In this document: piece by piece, positions 28,550 through 35,929 of the stretch
Layout of the letters: each line of letters starts with the position of its first letter
Position numbering within the stretch: position 1 is the stretch's first letter
Source of the DNA: Allostellaceae bacterium
GTDB lineage: Bacteria > Pseudomonadota > Alphaproteobacteria > ATCC43930 > CGMCC-115725
Reading direction: 5' to 3'
DNA: 50,881 bases
Assembly (NCBI GenBank): GCA_025451725.1
Contig: JANWJX010000069.1
Coordinates: forward strand, 1 to 50,881
Notes under the pieces: generated by a model
What the model was told of the DNA's origin: nothing
Databases searched by the model: none
What the model saw: only the letters and a program-made list of their open reading frames with translations
Program-made: the position numbers and the translations under genes

Positions 28550-29745
28550 GCGACGCCAAACGTATCGCGATCCTCCACCAGGGCTGCGTGCCCAATTACC
28601 GCGAGCCGTTTTTCCGCCGTCTCGGCGCGATCCGCAACCGCGAGTATGTCGTGTTCTATGGCGAGCCGGAGCCGGGCAGCGGCTTGGTCGCCGCGCCGCC
28701 GCCGTACCAGTTCAAAAGCGAGTTCGTGCGCAACCGGTTCGTTCACATTGCCGGCCGGCGTCTCGTCTATCAGCCGGTGTTCTGGCGCATCGCCACCGGC
28801 GGCTACGACGCGCTGGTGATCGGGCACGAGATCAAATATTTCATGAATCTCGCGCTTCTGTTCTGGTTCCGACTCTTGGGCAAGCCCGTGCTGTTCTGGG
28901 GCTTCGGAAGCGGCCAGGATTTCTGGGACGAGGAGCGCGGCGAAGTCGGTCGCGCGATGACGCGGCTGATCAATTTCGGCAAGCGCCTTCTGGTGCGGTC
29001 GGCCTCGGGCTATCTCGCCTATACCCAGTCCGGCGTCGCGACCGTCGAGCGTGCCGGCATGAAGGCCGACCGTATTCGCGTACTGAATAACACGATCGAT
29101 CTTGACGACGAGGTAGCAGCCCACGCCAAGGCGCAGTCGCTCGATCGCGCGGCGCTGCGGCAGGACTGGAACATTGCGCCGGACGCGGTTGTGTTCACCT
29201 TCGTCGGCCGGCTGCTGGCGGGCAAGCGGGTCGAGGATCTGATCCGTGCCGTCGCCACGCTGCGCGACGACGGCATCGCCGCCGAGGCGATCATTGTCGG
29301 CGACGGGCCGGAGCGCGCCAATCTCGAGGACGCGGCCGACGGCGCACCGTGGTGCCATTTCCTTGGCGCGGTGCACGATGTCGACGGGATTTCGCGCATT
29401 TATCGCGCCAGCGACGCGCTGGTGATCCCGGGTTATGTCGGCCTCGCCGTCAATCGCGGTTTCGCGCATGGCATGCCGGTCATCACTATCGAGTCCGATC
29501 TCCACTCGCCCGAGATCGACTATGTCCAGACCGGGACCAACGGGCTCGTCCTGTTGGAGCACCGCTTCACCGACGGGCTCCGCATGTTCGCCGAGGACAC
29601 CGAGTTGCGGGCGAGGCTGGCGCACGGTGCGCTGATCACGCGCGACAAGCTCGATCTCGGCCGCATGGTCGCTTCGTTCGACGACGGTGTCGCCGCCGCG
29701 CTGCAACGCTCTGGAAAAGTGCGGCTTACGGAACGACCGGCTTGA
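28546..29745 (+). CDS. GT4-family glycosyltransferase, last gene of the rightward operon
   Basis: The ATG at 28546 overlaps the FkbM stop and gives 399 residues; an earlier in-frame opening lies within the FkbM gene. The N-terminal part (RIAILHQGCVPNYREPFFRR) is of the acceptor type. The donor half holds FTFVGRLLAGKRVEDLIRAV, AIIVGDGPERANLEDAA and YRASDALVIPGYVGLAVNRG, with FAHGMPVITIESDLHSPEI at the expected retaining motif. It probably adds one residue to the EPS repeat unit. The 3' end overlaps the convergent ATPase gene by 20 bases. Confidence 0.92.
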   Translation: MSDAKRIAILHQGCVPNYREPFFRRLGAIRNREYVVFYGEPEPGSGLVAAPPPYQFKSEFVRNRFVHIAGRRLVYQPVFWRIATGGYDALVIGHEIKYFMNLALLFWFRLLGKPVLFWGFGSGQDFWDEERGEVGRAMTRLINFGKRLLVRSASGYLAYTQSGVATVERAGMKADRIRVLNNTIDLDDEVAAHAKAQSLDRAALRQDWNIAPDAVVFTFVGRLLAGKRVEDLIRAVATLRDDGIAAEAIIVGDGPERANLEDAADGAPWCHFLGAVHDVDGISRIYRASDALVIPGYVGLAVNRGFAHGMPVITIESDLHSPEIDYVQTGTNGLVLLEHRFTDGLRMFAEDTELRARLAHGALITRDKLDLGRMVASFDDGVAAALQRSGKVRLTERPA

Positions 29746-31027
29746 GGTTCTCGATCACCGGCAGATAGATGGTCTGGCCGGTGGCCAGCTTGTCGGGGTC
29801 GATTGTCGGGTTGGCCGACGCCAGTTTCTGCAACATATTTCGGCTGCAAATCCCGTAGACCAGCTGGCACAGCTGACCGAGCGAATCCTGGTTCTCGACC
29901 TTGTAGCTCGCCACCGGCGGCGGCGCGGGCCGTGCCGGCGCGGTGATCAGCACGTCGCGGCTCGGCGCGACATCGGGCACGGGCATTTCCTCGCGCGGCA
30001 ACACCGCGACCTGAGCCGCCTCGCGGCGCGTTTGGACAATCGTACGCGCCGCCGGCGCCGCACCGGGAAACAGATCGGTGCCGACATACAGCGCGAGCGC
30101 CGTGACCACCGCGGCGCCGGCCAGCGCATAGCGCATGCGGCGTGCTTGCGGTACCGGCTGCGTCATCCAGGCGGGCAGGGTGGGGAAGCTGCTGCGCTCC
30201 TCGTGGCTGAGATGCGGCTCGACGGCTTCCTGCGCGATCTCGCGATTCACCACCGGTGCGCGATGGCCCATGCCGTTGATTAGCGCATTGTCGCAAAAAA
30301 TGTTGAGCCGGCGCGGATTACCGCCGGCGCGTGCGACGATGTAGTCGAGCGCCGAATGAGTGAAGACTTCAAGCCGCCGCCCGGCCGCGGCCTGGATGCG
30401 GAAATCGATATAGGACAGCGCTTCGAGCGGCGTCAGATTGCCGATCTTGGTGCGCACCGCGATGCGCTGATTGAGCTGGCGCAGTTCGTATCGCGCCAGT
30501 TTCTCATCCAGCTCGGGCTGACCGGCGAGCACGATCTGGATGAATTTCTGCTTGTCGTTTTCGAGGTTCGACAAAAGACGCAGGCTTTCCAGCGTCTCCA
30601 CCGGCATGTTTTGCGCCTCGTCGATGACGATGACGATCAGCTTGCCCTGGGTGTGAAGTTGTTTGAGGCGGAACAGGAGGCGTCGGATCAATTCGCCGGT
30701 ATCCGCGGCCCAGGGCTGGGGTATCGGATCGGCCTCGCCGCTCAGCTCTTCCCAGATGAAGGTCAGGAGCTGGTGCGGCGTCAGCGCCGGCTGCAGCACA
30801 TAGACAATGGCCGAGGTCGCGGGATCGAGCCGGCGCAGCGAATGGCGCAGCACGGTGGTTTTGCCGACGCCGACCTCGCCCGTGATGACGATGAATCCCT
30901 TGCGGACGCGCAGCCCGTACTCGAGCACGCCGATCGCCTCGCGATGCGCCGCGGTGAGGAACACCAAGGATGCGTCGGGAGTGACGTGGAACGGTTCGGT
31001 ACGAAAGCCGTAGAAGTTGGCGTACAA
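29726..31027 (-). CDS. ExeA-like AAA ATPase with TM segment and LysM tail (EPS/XrtA-associated type)
   Basis: The 433-residue protein begins YANFYGFRTEPFHVTPDAS, the usual opening of ExeA/GspA and XrtA-associated ATPases. That fixes the start at a TTG codon (31025-31027), 2 bases from the previous stop. Walker A is GEVGVGKTT (about residue 50) and Walker B is LIVIVIDEAQNM, with GNPRRLNIFCDNAL in sensor 2. After a TM helix at about 300-318 there is a proline-rich linker and a C-terminal LysM-like domain (SYKVENQDSLGQLCQLVYG to TGQTIYLP). The layout predicts a cytoplasmic ATPase anchored in the inner membrane, with a peptidoglycan-binding tail outside. Relatives open the cell wall for large export complexes, so it may place the EPS export machine. 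Confidence 0.9.
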   Translation of the reverse strand: MYANFYGFRTEPFHVTPDASLVFLTAAHREAIGVLEYGLRVRKGFIVITGEVGVGKTTVLRHSLRRLDPATSAIVYVLQPALTPHQLLTFIWEELSGEADPIPQPWAADTGELIRRLLFRLKQLHTQGKLIVIVIDEAQNMPVETLESLRLLSNLENDKQKFIQIVLAGQPELDEKLARYELRQLNQRIAVRTKIGNLTPLEALSYIDFRIQAAAGRRLEVFTHSALDYIVARAGGNPRRLNIFCDNALINGMGHRAPVVNREIAQEAVEPHLSHEERSSFPTLPAWMTQPVPQARRMRYALAGAAVVTALALYVGTDLFPGAAPAARTIVQTRREAAQVAVLPREEMPVPDVAPSRDVLITAPARPAPPPVASYKVENQDSLGQLCQLVYGICSRNMLQKLASANPTIDPDKLATGQTIYLPVIENLKPVVP

Positions 31028-31029
31028 GC

Positions 31030-31719
31030 TCAGAGCCGCCGATAGATTGCGCGCGGAATGTGATAACGCCGCTTATTCATCACCACGCCGAGCAACCGGC
31101 CGCCATTGGCCTCGATGGCGCGGCGCGCCTGCTCTACGATCGGGGCGCGCGTGCGCTCCGCCTCGACCACTAGCACCACGCCGCCGACGCAGCGCGTCAG
31201 CACCATGCTGCCGACCTCGGCGAGGATCGGCGGCGCGTCGATGAACACGATATCCACCAACTCGACCAGCTCGGCAAAGACGCGCTCCATGCCGCCGCTG
31301 TCAAACAGGAATCGCGCGCCGGCGCCAAACACCGACAGCGTCGCGCGATAGAACGGCCCGTCGCGCGCCGGCGCGATCACGTCGGTGGCGAGCGCATCGC
31401 CGGTCGCGACCGTCTCCAGCCCCGGCTCGATGCCTTCGCGCGTCTCGACCACCACCAGCAGCACGCGCAGCCCCAGGGTCGAGGCGACCGCGTTGCTGAG
31501 GTCGCGCGCCAGGGTCGACGTGCCCTCGCCGCGGTTGGAGCTGGTGATCTCGACGATGGGTGGCGCGTCCTGCGGCAGCTGCATACGCAGCGTGTGATAG
31601 AACGCGATCAATTCCTCGCGCGGCAGGAGGCTCGGCTCGCCGTAGACTTGCGGGGCCGTGGCCAATGAATCGCGCGGCCGCTCCCCCTCGATCTGCAGCG
31701 CGTCGTAAATGCGGGTCAT
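31030..31719 (-). CDS. BY-kinase-like (CpsD/CapB fold) protein with degenerate Walker motifs
   Basis: The 229-residue product is started at the ATG giving MTRIYDALQIEGERP, the usual opening of EPS tyrosine autokinases. A longer frame to 31776 exists but lacks that support. The fold is clear from PREELIAFYHTLRMQL, the P-loop position and Walker B VDIVFIDAPPILAEVGSM. However, the P-loop reads SSNRGEGTSTLA with Thr67 (ACG, 31519-31521) where the ATP-binding Lys should be. The second motif reads VLLVVVETREG instead of the usual hydrophobic-DADLR. The tail has two tyrosines (RRYHIP and AIYRRL) rather than a tyrosine cluster. It probably partners the kinase-less Wzz protein but may be catalytically dead. 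Confidence 0.85.
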   Translation of the reverse strand: MTRIYDALQIEGERPRDSLATAPQVYGEPSLLPREELIAFYHTLRMQLPQDAPPIVEITSSNRGEGTSTLARDLSNAVASTLGLRVLLVVVETREGIEPGLETVATGDALATDVIAPARDGPFYRATLSVFGAGARFLFDSGGMERVFAELVELVDIVFIDAPPILAEVGSMVLTRCVGGVVLVVEAERTRAPIVEQARRAIEANGGRLLGVVMNKRRYHIPRAIYRRL

Positions 31720-31763
31720 TCGGACACCGTTCCTCGCCACCCCGAACCTGCTGGAATCAAAGT

Positions 31764-31792
31764 AGTGTATATCCAAATATAGTGGGATTCAA
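31764..31792 (-). promoter_or_regulatory. Possible sigma70-type promoter for the BY-kinase-like/ATPase genes
   Basis: On the minus strand TTGAAT (31787-31792) and TACACT (31764-31769) are separated by 17 bases, with four of six matches to each consensus box. It lies about 45 bases upstream of the kinase-like ATG in a locally AT-rich stretch. No other support is available. Confidence 0.35.
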
Positions 31793-31836
31793 CGCCACAG
31801 CACCTATTGCTATGTCTTGTTGTGACCGGGCCGAGG

Positions 31837-32364
31837 CTACAATGTCCGTCCGAAGATCTGGCTCAGCAGGTGGTCGCCGGGAATCGCCGAGATGCGCATC
31901 GCCGTGCCCCCGATAACCTGGAGCGCCGCTTTGACCGGCGAGCCGGAGACGATTGTCTGGCTGTCATTCGCCATGATGTTGGGGTGGACCTCTAGCACGC
32001 GGCCGTCTTTGGCAATGAAAAACAGGTCGGTAGGGAACTGCACTCCTTGGTTGGAGATCGCTATAGGTCGCACATAGTCGTTGACGTAGAGAATGCCCTC
32101 ATCCCGCTGTACTTGGCGGCGCGCAATCAACGCGCTGTCGGGCGTGCCGGGGTTGCTGACATACGCCACCAGGAAGTCGTAATGGCCGGTGCGCGTGACG
32201 AACGTGATCGTGATGGCGTCGACGCTATGGCGCCGGAATTGCTGGTGCGTGGTACGAGCATCTTCGTCCGCCCGAGCCGTCCGGCCCGCCGCGACCATGC
32301 CGCCCAGTCCCGCCCCAATCCACGCGAGACACCGCCGACGCGACGGAAACCGCTCGTATCCCAT
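31837..32364 (-). CDS. Exported DUF192-family protein
   Basis: The ATG at 32364 gives 175 residues starting MGYERFPSRRRCLAWIGAG; a TTG 24 bases upstream is a less likely start. SRRRCLAWIG followed by a hydrophobic run and GRTARADE looks like a Tat signal peptide. The C-terminal about 110 residues match the DUF192 pattern: VQFPTDLFFIAKDGRVLEVH, then AALQVIGGTAMRISAIPGDH. The usual W-M-K-N-T segment of the family is replaced by AISNQGV. DUF192 proteins are small exported beta-barrel-like proteins of poorly known function. It lies upstream of the BY-kinase-like gene on the same strand and opposite the polymerase gene. Confidence 0.8.
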   Translation of the reverse strand: MGYERFPSRRRCLAWIGAGLGGMVAAGRTARADEDARTTHQQFRRHSVDAITITFVTRTGHYDFLVAYVSNPGTPDSALIARRQVQRDEGILYVNDYVRPIAISNQGVQFPTDLFFIAKDGRVLEVHPNIMANDSQTIVSGSPVKAALQVIGGTAMRISAIPGDHLLSQIFGRTL

Positions 32365-32441
32365 TGCAGCGTCGAGTTTATTCGGCAATGAGCCGGTAAT
32401 GTTAAGCGGAAATTAGCGACTCGGACGCCATTCTCGGCGCC

Positions 32442-33899
32442 ATGTATCAAACCGTTTCAAGGCGTTACGACGCGTCGAACGCGTCGCCCGATCTGCCGAC
32501 CCGGGTCCCGATGAGCCGGATGGAAAAGTATTTCCATCTGTTCGCGATGGTCACCCAGTTCGGCGGCGTCCTGCCGCTTTATATCACTCTGACCGGGCAG
32601 GATGTCGGCATCGGCGACAGCGCCCCCATCAATACGGTGACGATGGCTGCGATTCTCGCTGTTAGCACGGTGATGGGTATCCGCTATCGCGACAATATCA
32701 TCCGAGCGATTCCGGGCATGACGCCGGTGCTGCTGTTCCTGGCGCTCGCCATTGCGTCGGCGATCTGGTCCGACTATCCGGGCATCAGCCTGCGGCGCTC
32801 CGGTACGGCGATCACTACCGCGCTCTGGGGCGCCTATCTGGCGTCGCGTTTCGGTCTGCGCGATGTCATTGTGCTGATCGCGGAATCCATCTTCATCATT
32901 GCCGTCGGGTCGATGCTGCTCGGCCTGACGTTCCACGAAACTGCGATCGACCTGGTCAACGTCAACGGTCCCGACTCGACGATCGGGTGGCGCGGCATTC
33001 TCGACGGCAAGAACACGCTCGGCATCGTCATGGCGACCGGCATGTCGACGATGACCTATCTGATCATCTCGCCCGGCACGCGCAGCCGCGACAAAGTCTT
33101 GTGGATAATCGGCATCCTGCTGTGCGCCGCGCTGCTCTATCTGTCGCAGTCGCGCACGAGCTGGGTTGCCGGCATGGTCGGCGTGATCGTCTGCGTGGTA
33201 GCACGCGGCATGTACCGGCGGCCCGCGATCACGACTGTGGTGATGGCGTGGCTGGTGCTGCTCGGTGTGCCGCTCGCGTTGTTCATCCTCAACGACCTCA
33301 GCACGCTGACCTCGCTCATCGGCAAGGACGCGACCCTGACGGGGCGCGTCGATCTATGGCAGATCGTGCTGCCTTACGGCGACAAGAGGCCGTGGCTCGG
33401 CTACGGTTACAGCGCGTTCTGGCATGAAGATAGTCCGCGCACCCAGGAAATCTGGCGCATCCTCAATTCCTACAAGCCGCCGCACGCCCATAACGGCTGG
33501 ATCGAGACCTATCTCGAGCTGGGCTGGCTCGGCTGCATTGTGGTGGCGATTCAGATGTTGCAGATGCTGATCAGCGCCGCGCGCGCCACCGCCCAAGGCC
33601 GCGATGTCGACGCGCCGTACATGCTGCTGATCGTGGTGATGATGCTGATTTTCAACATGGTGGAGGCGGACTTAATCCGCGCGCCCGCCTTGTTCTGGCC
33701 GTTCCTCATCATCGGGCCCGTGGCGATGACCAAGGCGATGCGGCAGGCGCCGCGCGCCGCGCTGACGAAGTTCGATCCGCGCGCACGTTTCGCGCCCGCG
33801 CCGACTCCGTTTTTGACCCCGCGCCTCAACCTCGCCGCGCCGCCGCCGCTCAAGCTGCGGCCGGGCCCCCTGCGTCCTTTCCCTCTCGCCGGGCACTGA
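32442..33899 (+). CDS. O-antigen ligase/Wzy-type polymerase family membrane protein
   Basis: The 485-residue protein has about ten to twelve hydrophobic helices. The Wzy_C region carries family landmarks: LYLSQSRTSWVAGMVG, TLTGRVDLWQIVLP, RPWLGYGYSAFW and a long periplasmic loop with HAHNGWIETYLELGWLG. Proteins of this family either polymerise lipid-linked repeat units or ligate polymer to lipid A. In an EPS locus with Wzz-like and Wza-like proteins, polymerase is the more likely role. The tail after the last helix is basic and proline-rich. The next gene starts 6 bases after its stop. Confidence 0.92.
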   Translation: MYQTVSRRYDASNASPDLPTRVPMSRMEKYFHLFAMVTQFGGVLPLYITLTGQDVGIGDSAPINTVTMAAILAVSTVMGIRYRDNIIRAIPGMTPVLLFLALAIASAIWSDYPGISLRRSGTAITTALWGAYLASRFGLRDVIVLIAESIFIIAVGSMLLGLTFHETAIDLVNVNGPDSTIGWRGILDGKNTLGIVMATGMSTMTYLIISPGTRSRDKVLWIIGILLCAALLYLSQSRTSWVAGMVGVIVCVVARGMYRRPAITTVVMAWLVLLGVPLALFILNDLSTLTSLIGKDATLTGRVDLWQIVLPYGDKRPWLGYGYSAFWHEDSPRTQEIWRILNSYKPPHAHNGWIETYLELGWLGCIVVAIQMLQMLISAARATAQGRDVDAPYMLLIVVMMLIFNMVEADLIRAPALFWPFLIIGPVAMTKAMRQAPRAALTKFDPRARFAPAPTPFLTPRLNLAAPPPLKLRPGPLRPFPLAGH

Positions 33900-33905
33900 T
33901 TTCCG

Positions 33906-35894
33906 ATGTCGATTCATTGGTATCTCAATCGGCTTCGCCGCATGACTCCGCAGGAAGTGTCCTGGCGGGTGCGCGATGAAGTGATGAAGCGCCGCTGGCG
34001 CGCCCTCAAGGGCGAGCCGGCGCGGCCGACGATGCTGGGAACACCCGCGTTCCATTTCGCGCCGCTCGATCCGGCGAAACTCGATCTCGATCCCGCCGCC
34101 GCGCGCGATGTTGTCGCGGCCGCTGAAAAAATTCTCGCCGGCCGCATCCGCCTGTTCGAGCGCGACATGGCACTGCCGCAAAGCGCGATCGATTGGTTCA
34201 TCGATCCCGATTCCGGACGCATCGCGCCCAGCGAAGCCTATACGTTCGATATCGACGCGCGCGAACCCGGCATTGTCGGCAACCTGACCTTCACGCCTTC
34301 GCGGCTGATCCATGTCACGCTGCTCGCGGCGGCCTATGCTCTCACGGGGCGCGCGGAATTCGCCGAGCTCGCGGCGTCGCAGCTGAAATCGTGGTGGGAC
34401 GCCAATCCTTTCCTGACCGGGATTCATTGGACCGCCGGCATCGAGTGCGGCATGCGCCTCGTCGCCTTCGCCTGGACCCGCCGCCTGCTCGCGAGCTGGC
34501 CCGGCGTCGCCGATCTCTTCGAGAACTCGGCGCTGGCGCGCGACCAGATCTACCGCCACCAATTCTATCTCGGCGGCCTGCGCAGCTACGGCTCGTCGGC
34601 GAACAACCACCTCATCGCCGAGTATCTTGGCCTCTATGTCGGCGCCACCGCGTTTCCCTGGTTCGCGGAAAGCGCGCGCTGGCTCGAGATCGGCCGCGCC
34701 GGCCTCGAGGAAGAGGCGCGGCTGCAAGTGTTTGCCGACGGTGTCGGCCGCGAGCTGGCGTCGGAATATAACGGCTTCACCATGGAGCTGCTGATGGTCG
34801 CCGCGGCCGAGGGCATCCTCGCCGGCCGGCCGCTCAGCGCGCCGTTCCATGACGCGATCGCACGGCTCGCCGACGCCTGGGCCGCGTCGCTCGATGTTGC
34901 GTTGCGTCCGCCGCGCCAGGGCGACACCGACGATGCCTACGCGCTGCTGCTCGATCCACCCGGCCGTCACAAACGCGCGGTGCGCCTTCTCGCCGAAGCC
35001 GCCACTCTCGTCGGCGCCGCGCCGTGGTGGCCGGAACTGCCACGCGATATGGGCTCGGCGATTTTCAAGGAAGTGTGCCGCCGCCATCCGTTCCAACTCC
35101 CTACCTTCGCGCGGCCGCAAACACGGCCCAACCTGTTCCCCGACGCCGGTCTCGCGTTTCTGCGCGATCTCGACGGACGAGCCGACGAATTGTGGGTGCG
35201 CTGCGATCACGGGCCGCACGGCTATCTCGCGATCGCTGGGCATGCTCACGCCGACGCGCTCTCGATCGAGGTGCGTCACGCCGGAATCGATTTGCTGGTC
35301 GATCCCGGCACCTATTGCTATCTGACCGATCCGGTGGCGCGGCGCTATTTCCGCTCGACCGTCGCGCATAACACGCTCGAGATCGGCGGCGCCGATTCCG
35401 CGACTTATGGCGGTTCGTTCCTGTGGCTCGACGGGCCCAACGCCGAAGCATTGTCCATCGAAGGCTTGGACAGCGGCACGGTGGCGCGCTGGCGCGCCCG
35501 GCACGACGGCTACGCCAAGAAAAAGCCGGGCCAGCCGATCCATGAACGCAGCGTCACGCTCGACCGCGCCGCGCGGCGCATCGACATTGCCGACAGCATC
35601 GCGGGGCAGGGCCAATTCGACGTGCGGCTCGCCTATCATCTCGGCCCCGCCGTCGAGGCGCGCGCCGATGGCAATGGTTTCGCGCTCGCCTGGCAGGCCA
35701 ATGGCCGCCGCTATACCGGACGCCTGACCTTGCCGGCGGCGCTCGGCTGGCAGGTGCATCGCGGCGCCACCGAGCCGATGATGGGCTGGTACTCGTCGGC
35801 CTTTCACGAGAAAGAGCCGTCCACCAGCCTCGTCGGCAGCGGCCATTTGAACGCGGGCGAGGTTGTGGCCGCCCGCCTCCAAATCGATCCTTAA
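33906..35894 (+). CDS. Heparinase II/III family protein (polysaccharide lyase-like)
   Basis: The 662-residue product opens MSIHWYLNRLRRMTPQEVSW, the usual N-terminus of EPS-associated heparinase II/III proteins, with no signal peptide. The alpha-toroid domain (about 80-370) contains YGSSANNHLIAEYLGLYVG and ELASEYNGFTMELLMVAAA. The beta-sandwich domain contains GYLAIAGHAHADALSIEV, GIDLLVDPGTYCYL and FRSTVAHNTLEIGG, with conserved His and Tyr at the family positions. It would cleave uronate-bearing polysaccharide; lack of an export signal is usual for this subgroup and leaves its location unclear. It sits between the polymerase and the AlgD-type gene in one rightward unit. Confidence 0.91.
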   Translation: MSIHWYLNRLRRMTPQEVSWRVRDEVMKRRWRALKGEPARPTMLGTPAFHFAPLDPAKLDLDPAAARDVVAAAEKILAGRIRLFERDMALPQSAIDWFIDPDSGRIAPSEAYTFDIDAREPGIVGNLTFTPSRLIHVTLLAAAYALTGRAEFAELAASQLKSWWDANPFLTGIHWTAGIECGMRLVAFAWTRRLLASWPGVADLFENSALARDQIYRHQFYLGGLRSYGSSANNHLIAEYLGLYVGATAFPWFAESARWLEIGRAGLEEEARLQVFADGVGRELASEYNGFTMELLMVAAAEGILAGRPLSAPFHDAIARLADAWAASLDVALRPPRQGDTDDAYALLLDPPGRHKRAVRLLAEAATLVGAAPWWPELPRDMGSAIFKEVCRRHPFQLPTFARPQTRPNLFPDAGLAFLRDLDGRADELWVRCDHGPHGYLAIAGHAHADALSIEVRHAGIDLLVDPGTYCYLTDPVARRYFRSTVAHNTLEIGGADSATYGGSFLWLDGPNAEALSIEGLDSGTVARWRARHDGYAKKKPGQPIHERSVTLDRAARRIDIADSIAGQGQFDVRLAYHLGPAVEARADGNGFALAWQANGRRYTGRLTLPAALGWQVHRGATEPMMGWYSSAFHEKEPSTSLVGSGHLNAGEVVAARLQIDP

Positions 35895-35929
35895 ACGATT
35901 ACTAACCTTCTCCCGATAGGTTTCAGGGC

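Noticed and set aside
33672-35882. 736-residue minus-strand frame opposite the heparinase-like gene
   Set aside because: It is a mirror frame of a well-supported gene. The same holds for 37269-39536 opposite chrA and the SDR gene, and for 49166-50476 opposite serA.
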